In this document: positions 36,485-44,802 of the stretch, in pieces
Numbering within the stretch: the first letter of the stretch is position 1
How the letters are laid out: each line of letters starts with the position of its first letter
DNA from: Tenacibaculum agarivorans
GTDB taxonomy: Bacteria > Bacteroidota > Bacteroidia > Flavobacteriales > Flavobacteriaceae
Reading direction: 5' to 3'
DNA length: 64,000 bases
Assembly (NCBI RefSeq): GCF_001936575.1
Contig: NZ_MSMP01000010.1
Span: forward strand, 1-64,000
Notes under the pieces: model-generated
What the model was told of the DNA's origin: nothing
The model's database searches: none
The model's input: the letters and a program-made list of their open reading frames with translations, nothing else
Made by a program: the position numbers and the translations under genes

Positions 36485-37696
36485 ATGACATACCAAGAAA
36501 CTATTGATTGGATGTTTAATCAGTTACCGATGTATCAAAATCAAGGTAAAACTGCTTACAAAGAAGATTTGTCAAATACTATTAAACTTTCTAATCATCT
36601 TAGTAATCCTGAACGTAAATTTAAATCTATTCATGTAGGAGGAACTAATGGTAAAGGCTCTACAAGTCATATGATAGCTTCAATTTTGGAAGAAGCGGGT
36701 TATAAAGTAGGATTGTATACCTCGCCACATTTGAAAAATTTCACTGAAAGAGTTCGGATTAATGGAGAGGAAATTCCAGAACATAAGGTTGTGGATTTTA
36801 TTCAAAAGAATAAAGTTTTTTTTGAAGAAAATCAATTGTCGTTTTTTGAAATGACAGTAGGTTTAGCTTTTGATTATTTTACTAAAGAGAAAGTAGATAT
36901 TGCTGTAATAGAAGTTGGTTTAGGAGGACGATTAGATTCAACAAATATTATTACTCCAGAAGTATCTGTAATTACTAATATTGGATTAGATCATACTCAA
37001 ATTCTAGGAGATACCTTAGAGAAGATTGCTTATGAAAAAGCTGGAATTATTAAGAGAAATATTCCCGTGATTATAGGTGAAAAAGATTTAAATACCGCAT
37101 TTGTTTTTGTTGAAAAATCAAAGGAAATGAATGCTGAAATTACCTTCGCTTCTGATCATAAAGAAATTGATTTCAAAACAGATTTGTTAGGTATATATCA
37201 AAAGAAAAATATCAAAACAGCTATAACTGCTGTTCGTAAGCTCAATGATTTTACTATTTCAGAAGAGAATATAAGAGAAGGGTTACAAAATGTAGTTAAA
37301 AATACAAGTCTAAAAGGTAGATGGCAAATTGTCAATAATAAACCTAAAGTAATTTGTGATACAGCTCATAATAAAGAAGGATTAACTTATGTTTTAAAAC
37401 AATTACAACAGGAGGAGTATAAAAAATTGCATATAGTAATTGGTGTTGTGTCCGATAAAAAATTAGAAGAAATTTTACCTCTTTTTCCAGAAAATGCTAC
37501 CTATTATTTTTGTAAACCAGATATTCCTAGGGGGCTATCAGCAGAAATTTTAAAAAATGAAGCCTTGAAGTTTAATTTAAAGGGAGAGGCTTTTTCTTCT
37601 GTAAAAGATGCTTATAATCAGTCTATTAATCAAGCTGATTCAAGTGATTTAATTTTTATTGGAGGTAGTACATTTACCATAGCAGAAATTTTATAA
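36485..37696 (+). CDS. folC: Dihydrofolate/folylpolyglutamate synthase
   Basis: A 403-residue Mur-ligase-type enzyme that adds glutamate to folates. The P-loop GGTNGKGST (52-60), the YTSPHLKNFTERVRINGE segment, and VGLGGRLDSTN are characteristic. DTAHN near residue 298 is the C-terminal signature. It lies 34 bases after the tonB-like gene and may share its message; it ends just before the tRNA promoter. Confidence 0.94.
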   Translation: MTYQETIDWMFNQLPMYQNQGKTAYKEDLSNTIKLSNHLSNPERKFKSIHVGGTNGKGSTSHMIASILEEAGYKVGLYTSPHLKNFTERVRINGEEIPEHKVVDFIQKNKVFFEENQLSFFEMTVGLAFDYFTKEKVDIAVIEVGLGGRLDSTNIITPEVSVITNIGLDHTQILGDTLEKIAYEKAGIIKRNIPVIIGEKDLNTAFVFVEKSKEMNAEITFASDHKEIDFKTDLLGIYQKKNIKTAITAVRKLNDFTISEENIREGLQNVVKNTSLKGRWQIVNNKPKVICDTAHNKEGLTYVLKQLQQEEYKKLHIVIGVVSDKKLEEILPLFPENATYYFCKPDIPRGLSAEILKNEALKFNLKGEAFSSVKDAYNQSINQADSSDLIFIGGSTFTIAEIL

Positions 37697-37716
37697 ATAA
37701 AAAAAGCAAAAAAGTA

Positions 37717-37746
37717 TTGCCAGTATTTAAAACTGTGTTATATTTG
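37717..37746 (+). promoter_or_regulatory. Strong promoter of the tRNA-Val pair
   Basis: TTG at 37717-37719, 19 bases, then TATATTTG at 37739-37746: the best consensus match in the window. Transcription should start near 37752, about 40 bases before the first tRNA. Confidence 0.8.
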
Positions 37747-37794
37747 CATCCGCAATAGCGATTAAGGTTCTACCGAATAACCTTTAAAATATTC

Positions 37795-37869
37795 GGGCGC
37801 GTAGCTCAGTTGGTTCAGAGCACTTGGTTTACACCCAAGGGGTCAGGGGTTCGAATCCCTTCGCGCCCA
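37795..37869 (+). tRNA. tRNA-Val (anticodon TAC), copy 1
   Basis: The 75-base gene folds as a full cloverleaf: acceptor stem GGGCGCG/CGCGCCC, D-arm with AGCTCAGTTGGTT, anticodon stem CTTGG/CCAAG enclosing TTTACAC (anticodon TAC, reading GTA and related valine codons), and T-arm with GGTTCGAATCC. The discriminator base is A and CCA is not encoded. A short inverted repeat AAGGTT/AACCTT (37764-37784) precedes it. Confidence 0.97.
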
Positions 37870-37921
37870 CAGGAAGAGTTAAGCTCATACAAGGTTTTCC
37901 GAATGACCTTTCAAAATATTC

Positions 37922-37996
37922 GGGCGCGTAGCTCAGTTGGTTCAGAGCACTTGGTTTACACCCAAGGGGTCAGGGGTTCGAATCCCTTCGCGCCCA
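37922..37996 (+). tRNA. tRNA-Val (anticodon TAC), copy 2
   Basis: Identical over its 75 bases to copy 1. The upstream 31 bases are also a near copy of those before copy 1 (AAGGTT...CCGAAT...ACCTT...AAAATATTC), giving a repeat unit of 127 bases. Both copies are expected on one transcript ended by the following terminator. Confidence 0.97.
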
Positions 37997-38000
37997 CTTA

Positions 38001-38029
38001 AAACCTCGATTATTCAATCGAGGTTTTTT
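38001..38029 (+). terminator. Terminator of the tRNA-Val operon
   Basis: A perfect 11-base stem (AAACCTCGATT at 38001-38011, complement at 38016-38026) with a 4-base loop is followed by T's, five bases after the second tRNA. Confidence 0.9.
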
Positions 38030-38054
38030 CGTTTATAATATTAATTGCTTTTCG

Positions 38055-38062
38055 TAGGTTTG
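38055..38062 (+). promoter_or_regulatory. Candidate first promoter of the polysaccharide locus
   Basis: TAGGTTTG is an exact -7 match, 27 bases before the first ATG (38090), giving a leader of about 22 bases. The -33 region has no clean TTG. Confidence 0.5.
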
Positions 38063-38089
38063 TTATTAGTTATCCAAAATAAAGTCAAT

Positions 38090-38665
38090 ATGAACTATTT
38101 TTCACATGAAACAGCTATAATTGATGAGCCATGTTCTATTGGTATTGGAACTAAAATATGGCATTTCACCCATATAATGTCTGGTTGTGTTATAGGAGAT
38201 AATTGTAGTTTAGGACAAAATGTAGTGGTGTCACCAGAAGTGATTTTGGGAAACAATGTGAAAATTCAGAATAATGTATCTATTTATACGGGCGTAATAT
38301 GTGAGGATGATGTTTTTTTAGGACCATCAATGGTTTTTACTAATGTAATTAATCCTAGAAGCGCAATAAATAGGAAATCAGAGTATAAAAAGACTTTAGT
38401 GAAAAGAGGAGCTACCATAGGGGCAAATGCAACTATAATTTGTGGTAATACAATAGGAGAGTATGCTTTTATAGGAGCAGGAGCGGTAGTAACTAAAGAT
38501 GTTGCATCATATGCTTTAGTTGTAGGGAATCCTTCAAAACAAACAGGATGGGTTAGTGAATACGGACATAAATTGAAGTTTGATGGTAATGGTTATGCTT
38601 TTTGTAAAGAAAGTGGAGATAAATATCAGTTGATAACTGATGCTGTAAAAAAGGTAGTAAAATGA
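38090..38665 (+). CDS. wlbB: UDP-amino-sugar-uronate N-acetyltransferase, WlbB/WbpD type
   Basis: A 191-residue left-handed beta-helix (hexapeptide repeat) acyltransferase. It opens [16 protein letters not shown] and continues with many I-G-x-x and N-V-x-I repeats, ending in the typical [19 protein letters not shown] of the WbpD/WlbB family, which acetylates the 3-amino group of UDP-GlcNAc3N-uronate. The ATG at 38090 is preferred over a TTG 15 codons upstream, which would lie across the promoter. It overlaps the next gene by four bases, WlbA, its pathway partner. Confidence 0.85.
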   Translation: MNYFSHETAIIDEPCSIGIGTKIWHFTHIMSGCVIGDNCSLGQNVVVSPEVILGNNVKIQNNVSIYTGVICEDDVFLGPSMVFTNVINPRSAINRKSEYKKTLVKRGATIGANATIICGNTIGEYAFIGAGAVVTKDVASYALVVGNPSKQTGWVSEYGHKLKFDGNGYAFCKESGDKYQLITDAVKKVVK

Positions 38666-39594
38666 AAAATTTTGCACTGCTTGGAGTAGCTGGTTATATA
38701 GCACCGCGGCATTTAAAGGCTATTAAGGAGACTGGTAATAATTTAATAGCGTCTTTAGATAAAAATGATAGTGTTGGTATTTTGGATAGTTATTTTCCTG
38801 AATCAAGCTTTTTTGTAGAGTTTGAAAGGTTTGATCGTTATTTAGAAAAACTAAAGCGCAAGGAGAATGTGTGTTTAGATTATATCAGTGTATGTACACC
38901 AAATTATTTACATGATTCACATATTCGGATGGCGCTAAGAAGAGGTGCAGATGCTATTTGTGAAAAACCATTAGTGTTAAATCCATGGAATATAGATGCT
39001 CTTGAAGCCATTGAAGATGAAACAGAAAATAAAATTAATGCGATTTTGCAATTAAGGTTGCATCCAGATGTAATCGAACTTAGAAATAAAGTAAAAGAAG
39101 AGAAAAACAAAACTAAATATAATATAGAGTTAACTTATATAGCTTCTAGAGGGAATTGGTATGATGTTTCTTGGAAGGGAGATGAAAGTAAATCAGGAGG
39201 GATTGTAACCAATATAGGAATTCATTTTTTTGATATGCTGATTTGGATTTTTGGAGCTGTTCAAGAGAATTATGTACATTTAAGGGAGAAAAACAAAGCA
39301 GGAGGCTATTTGGAACTGGAAAATGCGAGAGTTCGTTGGTTTTTGTCAATAGATAATGAAGATCTGCCAATGGAAGTACAAAGTAAATCGCAACATACAT
39401 TTCGATCCATTGTAGTAGACGGGAGAGAGATAGAATTTAGTCAAGGTTTTACTGATTTGCACACTAAAAGCTATGTAGAAATACTAAAAGGAAATGGTTT
39501 TTCATTAAAAGATACTAGATCTTCAATTGAGTTAGTTTCGGTAATTAGAAATAAAGAAATTTTAGGTAAAGGAGAAAAACACCGTTATATTTGA
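38662..39594 (+). CDS. wlbA: UDP-GlcNAc-uronate 3-dehydrogenase, WlbA/WbpB type
   Basis: A 310-residue Gfo/Idh/MocA oxidoreductase. The start [17 protein letters not shown] (4-20) and the segments [12 protein letters not shown] and CEKPLVL (catalytic Lys in EKP) are those of WbpB/WlbA, which oxidises the C3 hydroxyl of UDP-GlcNAc-uronate. Its product needs a PLP aminotransferase (WbpE/WlbC) before WlbB can act, and no such gene is in this window. It overlaps wlbB through ATGA. A TATATTTG at 39586-39593, over its stop, could drive the next gene. Confidence 0.85.
   Translation: MKNFALLGVAGYIAPRHLKAIKETGNNLIASLDKNDSVGILDSYFPESSFFVEFERFDRYLEKLKRKENVCLDYISVCTPNYLHDSHIRMALRRGADAICEKPLVLNPWNIDALEAIEDETENKINAILQLRLHPDVIELRNKVKEEKNKTKYNIELTYIASRGNWYDVSWKGDESKSGGIVTNIGIHFFDMLIWIFGAVQENYVHLREKNKAGGYLELENARVRWFLSIDNEDLPMEVQSKSQHTFRSIVVDGREIEFSQGFTDLHTKSYVEILKGNGFSLKDTRSSIELVSVIRNKEILGKGEKHRYI
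39586..39593 (+). promoter_or_regulatory. Possible internal promoter before the epimerase gene
   Basis: TATATTTG matches the -7 consensus and overlaps the wlbA stop codon. There is no TTG at the -33 distance. Confidence 0.3.
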
Positions 39595-39633
39595 ATCCTG
39601 AAAAATAAAGTTATAAAATAAGTCTCAATAATT

Positions 39634-40620
39634 TTGGAAATACAGAAATTAGAAAATAAAAAGATATTAGTTACAGGAGGAGCTGGATTTATAGGGTCAA
39701 ACTTATGCGACAAACTAATAGAGTTAAAAAATCAAGTTGTTTGTTTGGATAATTTCGCTACAGGAAAGAGAGAAAATCTTACACAATTAATGGATAATGG
39801 TAATTTTACACTAATAGAAGGAGATATCAGAGATATTGAAGATTGTAAAAAAGCCGCAGAAGGTGTTGATTATGTATTACATCAAGCTGCATTAGGGTCA
39901 GTTCCTAGATCGATAAAAGATCCGATTACTTCTAATAACACTAATGTAAATGGTTTTTTAAATATGTTAGTAGCTTCTAGAGATGCAGGTATAAAGCGAT
40001 TTGTGTACGCAGCAAGTTCTTCTACTTATGGAGATTCTGAATCGTTACCTAAAATAGAAGATAAAATTGGTAGACCTTTGTCTCCTTATGCAATTACAAA
40101 ATATGTAAATGAATTATACGCAGATGTGTTTTCTAAAACTTATGGAATTGAAACTATTGGTTTGCGTTATTTTAATGTATTTGGAAGAAGACAAGATCCA
40201 AATGGAGCTTATGCAGCAGTAATACCGAAGTTTGTAAAACTATTGATGAAAGGAGAGTCGCCAACAATTAATGGAGATGGTACATATTCTAGAGATTTTA
40301 CATACATAGATAATGTTATACAAGCTAATCTTCTTTGTTTAATAGTGACTGATCAAAAAGCTTTAAATACGGTTTATAATGTAGCTTACGGAGAAAGAAA
40401 TACCTTGAATGATTTAATGGAGTATTTAAAAGAATATTTGTCGGAATTCGATGCTAGTATTAAAAATGTATCTGCAAATTATGGTCCAAATCGTCAAGGA
40501 GATATTCCACATTCGCTGGCAAGTATAGATAAAGCAAAAGAATTATTACATTATAACCCTCGTTTTTCACTTCAATCAGGTTTGAAAGAAGCGATAAAAT
40601 GGTACTGGGAAAATTTATAA
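39634..40620 (+). CDS. UDP-N-acetyl-hexosamine(uronate) 4-epimerase, WbpP/TviC type
   Basis: A 328-residue extended SDR. NAD binds at GGAGFIGSNL (17-26); the active site is the SSSTYG strand and the Y/K pair in SPYAITKYVNE. The segments GSVPRSIKDPITSNNTNVNG and FGRRQDPNGAYAAVIPKF are hallmarks of WbpP/TviC, which interconvert UDP-GlcNAc(A) and UDP-GalNAc(A). No ATG fits; the first codon is a TTG at 39634 (EIQKLENKKILVTGG). With the following TviB-type dehydrogenase it should give UDP-GalNAc-uronate. Confidence 0.85.
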   Translation: MEIQKLENKKILVTGGAGFIGSNLCDKLIELKNQVVCLDNFATGKRENLTQLMDNGNFTLIEGDIRDIEDCKKAAEGVDYVLHQAALGSVPRSIKDPITSNNTNVNGFLNMLVASRDAGIKRFVYAASSSTYGDSESLPKIEDKIGRPLSPYAITKYVNELYADVFSKTYGIETIGLRYFNVFGRRQDPNGAYAAVIPKFVKLLMKGESPTINGDGTYSRDFTYIDNVIQANLLCLIVTDQKALNTVYNVAYGERNTLNDLMEYLKEYLSEFDASIKNVSANYGPNRQGDIPHSLASIDKAKELLHYNPRFSLQSGLKEAIKWYWENL

Positions 40621-40621
40621 C

Positions 40622-41905
40622 ATGAAAATGCCTAAAATAGCAATAATAGGATTAGGGTATGTCGGACTACCATTGGCAAGACTCTTTGCTACTAAATATT
40701 CTGTAGTTGGTTTTGATATCAATCAGAATAGAGTAAATGAATTAATGTCGGGTGTTGACTCTACATTAGAAGTAGAAAATGATGTTTTGCAATCTGTTTT
40801 GGTAGAAGTAACTTCTGATGAAGCTGGGTTGTTTTGTTCAACTCAAGTTGAAGATATAAAAGATTGTACTGTTTTTATTGTAACCGTTCCAACACCTGTT
40901 GATAAAAACCATCGTCCAGTTTTAACACCATTAATTAAAGCAAGTGAAACGGTTGGGGTGGTATTAAAGCAAGGAGATATAGTAATTTATGAATCTACCG
41001 TTTATCCAGGTGCCACAGAGGAAGATTGTGTGCCTGTTTTGGAAAAGGTTTCAGGATTGAAATTTAATGAAGATTTTTATGCAGGATATTCTCCTGAAAG
41101 AATTAACCCTGGTGATAAAGAACATACTGTAGATAAAATCTTAAAAGTAACTTCGGGTTCTACACCTGAAATAGGGAAGATTATTGATGACTTATATAGA
41201 TCAGTAATTACTGCTGGAACTCATTTAGCACCAACAATAAAAGTAGCTGAGGCAGCAAAAGTAATAGAGAATTCACAACGAGATATTAATATTGCATTTG
41301 TTAATGAGTTAGCAAAGATTTTTAACTTGATGGATATCAATACTCATGATGTGTTAGAAGCTGCTGGTACAAAGTGGAATTTTTTACCTTTTAAACCAGG
41401 TTTGGTAGGAGGTCATTGTATAGGAGTTGATCCTTATTATTTAGCGCAAAAAGCACAAGAATATGGGTATCATCCGGAAATTATTTTAGCAGGAAGACGC
41501 TTAAATGATAGTATGGGAGAATATGTAGCTTCTGAAGTCATTAAATTAATGATTAAACATGATCTTAGGATCAAGGATGCTAAAGTTTTAGTGTTGGGGA
41601 TTACATTTAAAGAAAATTGCCCAGATGTAAGAAATACGAAGGTAGTTGACGTAGTATATGCATTGAAAGAGTATGGTCTAGAGGTGACTATTCATGATCC
41701 TTGGGCTGATGAAGAAGAGGTAGAACTAGAGTATGGTTTAGAATCAACTCAAAATTTACCAGATGAAAAGTATGATGCTATTGTTTTAACAGTGGCTCAT
41801 AAAGAGTTTACTGAAATTAGCTATGAAAAATTAAGAAAAGAGAAATCAGTTGTTTATGATGTTAAAAATACTTTGGATACGGTAATTAAAAATAAAACAC
41901 TATAA
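40622..41905 (+). CDS. tviB: UDP-N-acetyl-glucosamine 6-dehydrogenase, TviB/WbpO type
   Basis: A 427-residue nucleotide-sugar dehydrogenase that oxidises C6 of UDP-GlcNAc (or GalNAc) in two steps to the uronate. It has IGLGYVGLPLA (9-19) for NAD, the TVPTPVD and YESTVYPG segments, the SPERINPGD motif, and catalytic C266 in GGHCIGVDPYY. Similarity to the Vi-antigen TviB is high along the whole length, including SQRDINIAFVNELA. Together with its neighbours it feeds amino-uronic acids into the polysaccharide. It starts one base after the epimerase stop. Confidence 0.92.
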   Translation: MKMPKIAIIGLGYVGLPLARLFATKYSVVGFDINQNRVNELMSGVDSTLEVENDVLQSVLVEVTSDEAGLFCSTQVEDIKDCTVFIVTVPTPVDKNHRPVLTPLIKASETVGVVLKQGDIVIYESTVYPGATEEDCVPVLEKVSGLKFNEDFYAGYSPERINPGDKEHTVDKILKVTSGSTPEIGKIIDDLYRSVITAGTHLAPTIKVAEAAKVIENSQRDINIAFVNELAKIFNLMDINTHDVLEAAGTKWNFLPFKPGLVGGHCIGVDPYYLAQKAQEYGYHPEIILAGRRLNDSMGEYVASEVIKLMIKHDLRIKDAKVLVLGITFKENCPDVRNTKVVDVVYALKEYGLEVTIHDPWADEEEVELEYGLESTQNLPDEKYDAIVLTVAHKEFTEISYEKLRKEKSVVYDVKNTLDTVIKNKTL

Positions 41906-41916
41906 ATATAGATTTT

Positions 41917-41940
41917 GCAGTGTTATCATACTGCTTTAAT
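41917..41940 (+). terminator. Weak terminator after the uronate genes
   Basis: GCAGT at 41917-41921 pairs with ACTGC at 41930-41934 and is followed by TTTAATTTT. The stem is short, but a promoter follows at 42017, so a break between transcription units here is plausible. Confidence 0.4.
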
Positions 41941-42016
41941 TTTAATTATTGAATGGTGAAGGATGAATAAAACGTTAATAAAACCTGAAAAGGCTTTTCA
42001 AAAAGAATTAACTTAA

Positions 42017-42024
42017 TATATTTG
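42017..42024 (+). promoter_or_regulatory. Promoter of the cytidylyltransferase gene
   Basis: TATATTTG is an exact -7 element, 22 bases before the ATG at 42047; TTTT at 41995-41998 is the only -33 candidate. It sits in a 141-base gap. Confidence 0.55.
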
Positions 42025-42046
42025 TCGATTAAAAAGAGATAGAATT

Positions 42047-42478
42047 ATGAAAGTAGGTATAACTTTTAGTGCATTTGATTTATTACATGCAGGCCACATA
42101 AAAATGTTAGAAGAAGCAAAGCGTCAATGCGATTATTTGATTTGCGGACTTCAAACAGATCCTACACTTGATCGTCCAGAAAAAAATAAACCAGTACAGT
42201 CTGTAGTAGAGAGATATATTCAATTAAAAGGCTGTAAATATGTAGATGAGATAGTTCCTTATGCTACAGAGCAGGATTTAGAAGATGTTCTACGTTCGTT
42301 TCACATAGATGTACGAATTATTGGAGATGAATATGCGAGTAAAATGTTTACAGGAAGAGATTATTGTGAGAAGAAAGGAATAAAATTATACTTCAATAAA
42401 AGAGAACATCGTTTTTCAAGTAGTGGTTTAAGAAAAGAGGTTGCAGAAAAAGAAAGTTTAAAAGCAAAAGATAAATAA
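42047..42478 (+). CDS. Cytidylyltransferase of the glycerol-3-phosphate type
   Basis: A 143-residue nucleotidyltransferase. HAGH at 14-17 is the CTP-binding motif, and the late RFSSSGLRKEV stands where family members have ISTT-x-L. Such enzymes activate glycerol-3-phosphate, ethanolamine phosphate or a related alcohol phosphate as a CDP derivative. In a polysaccharide locus it may supply a non-sugar phosphate group, or activate a sugar acid. The real substrate is unknown. Its own promoter and the gaps on both sides suggest separate control. Confidence 0.8.
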   Translation: MKVGITFSAFDLLHAGHIKMLEEAKRQCDYLICGLQTDPTLDRPEKNKPVQSVVERYIQLKGCKYVDEIVPYATEQDLEDVLRSFHIDVRIIGDEYASKMFTGRDYCEKKGIKLYFNKREHRFSSSGLRKEVAEKESLKAKDK

Positions 42479-42526
42479 GCTTTTTTAACGGAATCTATAT
42501 GGTTCTAAATGAATAGTAAAAGTTAA

Positions 42527-42559
42527 TTGATATATCGCATATACTACAGTCTATTTTTG
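42527..42559 (+). promoter_or_regulatory. Promoter before the flippase gene
   Basis: TTG at 42527-42529 and TATTTTTG at 42552-42559 are 22 bases apart. The predicted start near 42565 leaves a leader of about 38 bases to the TTG start at 42603. Confidence 0.55.
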
Positions 42560-42602
42560 AAACTCAGTTGTAGTGGCTAGGTAATTAGTAAAAAAGAATT
42601 AA

Positions 42603-43817
42603 TTGTATTTAAATAAAGGGCAAATAACATATTTTTTAAAGCATTTACTATTTAAACTTAAAGGAAGGTCTTTTAAAGATTTAATGTATTTTGGAATAGG
42701 AACAATCTTTGCCAGATTTTTTTCTATACTTATAGTTCCTTTTTTAGCTACAGTTTTTTCTCCTTCAGAACTGGGGGAGTATGATCTAATAATATCATCG
42801 TTATTGATAATAACTCCATTTACTAATTTACAGATGCAGGAGGGGCAATTGTTATATGCCCTTAAGGAAGGTAAAGCTAAAGATGCTATTTATAACTCTG
42901 TTTTGTTTTGTACAATCACTTCCTTGTTTTGGGGAGTAGCCTCATTTTTTATTTTATCTACAGCGGGGTTTAGTAATGAGCTTGAGATTAGTCTATTGTT
43001 AGTAGTTACTTCAATGTGGCCAGTTATTCAGAATATTTTTCGTTCATATGACAAACCAAAACTGTATGCCATTGTAAGTTCTTTAGTTACACCAGTTTTC
43101 TGTGTGTATTTATTTATTCAATTCAAAATTAATTCTGGTTTAACCTTAAAACAGGTTTTATTTGGATTAATTTTTTCATATTCTCTCTTAATTATTCCAA
43201 TAACATTTTATCATTTATTAAAGCCAAGCTTTAACTTGGAATTACTAAAAAAGATAGTTAAATATTCTTTTCCATTTATATTTAACACTTTTTTTTGGTG
43301 GTTAAACTCAATTGTCATAAGATACTTGTTAGGCTACTTTCATTCAATGGAATTAGTTGGAAAGTTTGCTGTAGACTTTAAAATAGCATCCATTATTGTA
43401 ATTATGTCTAATATTATTTACATGACTTTTCAAAGTGAGTCTTTTAGATCTAAAGAGGTTAACACTAAAACAATGAATCCTTTCGTGTTACTTTTTATTA
43501 TTTCTTTGGCTCTATCTATTGTAGCACCATTATTAATAAATAACTTTCTCCCCGATTTTTTTACATTTAATGCCACATCATATACACTTTTGATTTCAGC
43601 TTTTTTTCAGGGCTGTGCTATATTTGAAGGTGTGAAATTTCAATTAAATAAAAACTCAAAGTTTTTGTTTGTGTCAAGTATTATCTCATCAATGGTAGGG
43701 TTAATATTTGCTTATCCTTTAGTCTTATTTTTAAATGAATTTGGATCAGCTTTAAGTTTGTTGATTTCAAATCTTTTGTTATACCTAATACGAAACTATA
43801 AGAAACATGAAAAATAA
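42603..43817 (+). CDS. wzx: Wzx-type polysaccharide flippase
   Basis: A 404-residue membrane protein with about a dozen hydrophobic helices; the first (LMYFGIGTIFARFFSILIVPF) has the pattern of O-antigen flippases, which turn lipid-linked repeat units to the periplasmic side. The frame opens at TTG 42603, directly after an in-frame stop; the next ATG (42684) would cut the amphipathic N-terminus just before helix 1. Both starts are possible. It overlaps the pyruvyltransferase by 11 bases. Confidence 0.85.
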   Translation: MYLNKGQITYFLKHLLFKLKGRSFKDLMYFGIGTIFARFFSILIVPFLATVFSPSELGEYDLIISSLLIITPFTNLQMQEGQLLYALKEGKAKDAIYNSVLFCTITSLFWGVASFFILSTAGFSNELEISLLLVVTSMWPVIQNIFRSYDKPKLYAIVSSLVTPVFCVYLFIQFKINSGLTLKQVLFGLIFSYSLLIIPITFYHLLKPSFNLELLKKIVKYSFPFIFNTFFWWLNSIVIRYLLGYFHSMELVGKFAVDFKIASIIVIMSNIIYMTFQSESFRSKEVNTKTMNPFVLLFIISLALSIVAPLLINNFLPDFFTFNATSYTLLISAFFQGCAIFEGVKFQLNKNSKFLFVSSIISSMVGLIFAYPLVLFLNEFGSALSLLISNLLLYLIRNYKKHEK

Positions 43818-44802
43818 ATTCGGGATTTTTACTTATCCTCCTATTAATAAAACATACAATTTAGGAGATTATGTCCAAAGCATAGCTTCAAAGCAGCATT
43901 TGTCAGAAAAACAGGAGGTTGTTTTTCTTAATAGAGATGAATTAAATAGCTATAATGAAGAAGATTTGTCTATAGTATTTAATGGTTGGTTTACACATTT
44001 TCCTGAGAATTGGCCACCTTCAGAGAAGATTAATCCTTTGTTTGTGTCTTTTCATTTAAATTCAACAGTGTATAGTATGCTTGACAGACCAGAGGTTGTT
44101 GAGTATCTGAAGAAACATGAACCTATTGGATGTAGAGATTATAGCACTAGAGAACAATTAGCTAAAAAAGGGATTGATTGTTATTACTCTGGGTGCCTAA
44201 CACTAACATTAGGAGAATCATATCAAAATACAGACCCAAAGTCAAAAGAAGATATTTATTTTGTTGATGCTTTGTTTAACTTAGATCATAAAGAACAAGT
44301 TTTTTCAAGTTTTATAGGTTTCCTTAAAGAAGGTATCTATAGAAGAAAATTGTTGAAACTGAACAAGCAGAATAAAGTTTTTAGTAAAATTTTTGATAAA
44401 GAAATATTAAAAAAAGCAAAGTTTCTAACACATATATTACCTGATAATATATCAGAAGATAAAAAGTTTGAATTGGCAGACGAATATTTAAAAAAATATT
44501 CAGAAGCAAAATTAGTTGTAACGAGTCGTATTCATGTAGCCTTACCTTGTTTAGCAATGGGAACGCCAGTGATTTTTTTAAATGGAGCTTTTAATCATCA
44601 TATGGATCATTCAAGGTTTCATGGGATTACACACTTATTGAATAAAATTGATATTACAGATAAGGGAGAATTGTCTTCTAATATGGGAGAAATACAGTAT
44701 CCTATTACACACAATAGTGCTATAACAAATCCTGATAAACCTAAAGTAATTATTAATGATTTAATAAAAAAAGTTAAATTATTTATTGATGAAAATAGTT
44801 GA
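43807..44802 (+). CDS. Polysaccharide pyruvyl transferase family protein
   Basis: A 331-residue protein with the family start (TYNLGDYVQS, a dinucleotide-type turn) and the C-terminal signature TSRIHVALPCLAMGTPVIF. Members move pyruvate from phosphoenolpyruvate onto a sugar as a ketal, adding negative charge. Some relatives act on colanic acid or cell-wall polymers. It is cytoplasmic, with no membrane segment. It overlaps wzx by 11 bases and the next glycosyltransferase by 14, implying coupled translation. Confidence 0.85.
   Translation: MKNKFGIFTYPPINKTYNLGDYVQSIASKQHLSEKQEVVFLNRDELNSYNEEDLSIVFNGWFTHFPENWPPSEKINPLFVSFHLNSTVYSMLDRPEVVEYLKKHEPIGCRDYSTREQLAKKGIDCYYSGCLTLTLGESYQNTDPKSKEDIYFVDALFNLDHKEQVFSSFIGFLKEGIYRRKLLKLNKQNKVFSKIFDKEILKKAKFLTHILPDNISEDKKFELADEYLKKYSEAKLVVTSRIHVALPCLAMGTPVIFLNGAFNHHMDHSRFHGITHLLNKIDITDKGELSSNMGEIQYPITHNSAITNPDKPKVIINDLIKKVKLFIDENS

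Noticed and set aside
37810..38001. A 63-codon open frame across the two tRNA genes
   Set aside because: It is tRNA-Val read as protein; the repeated peptide simply reflects the two identical tRNA copies.
42460..42486. AAAAGC/GCTTTT with T's at the end of the cytidylyltransferase gene
   Set aside because: Six-base AT-rich stem overlapping the coding end; could be a weak terminator but not reliable.
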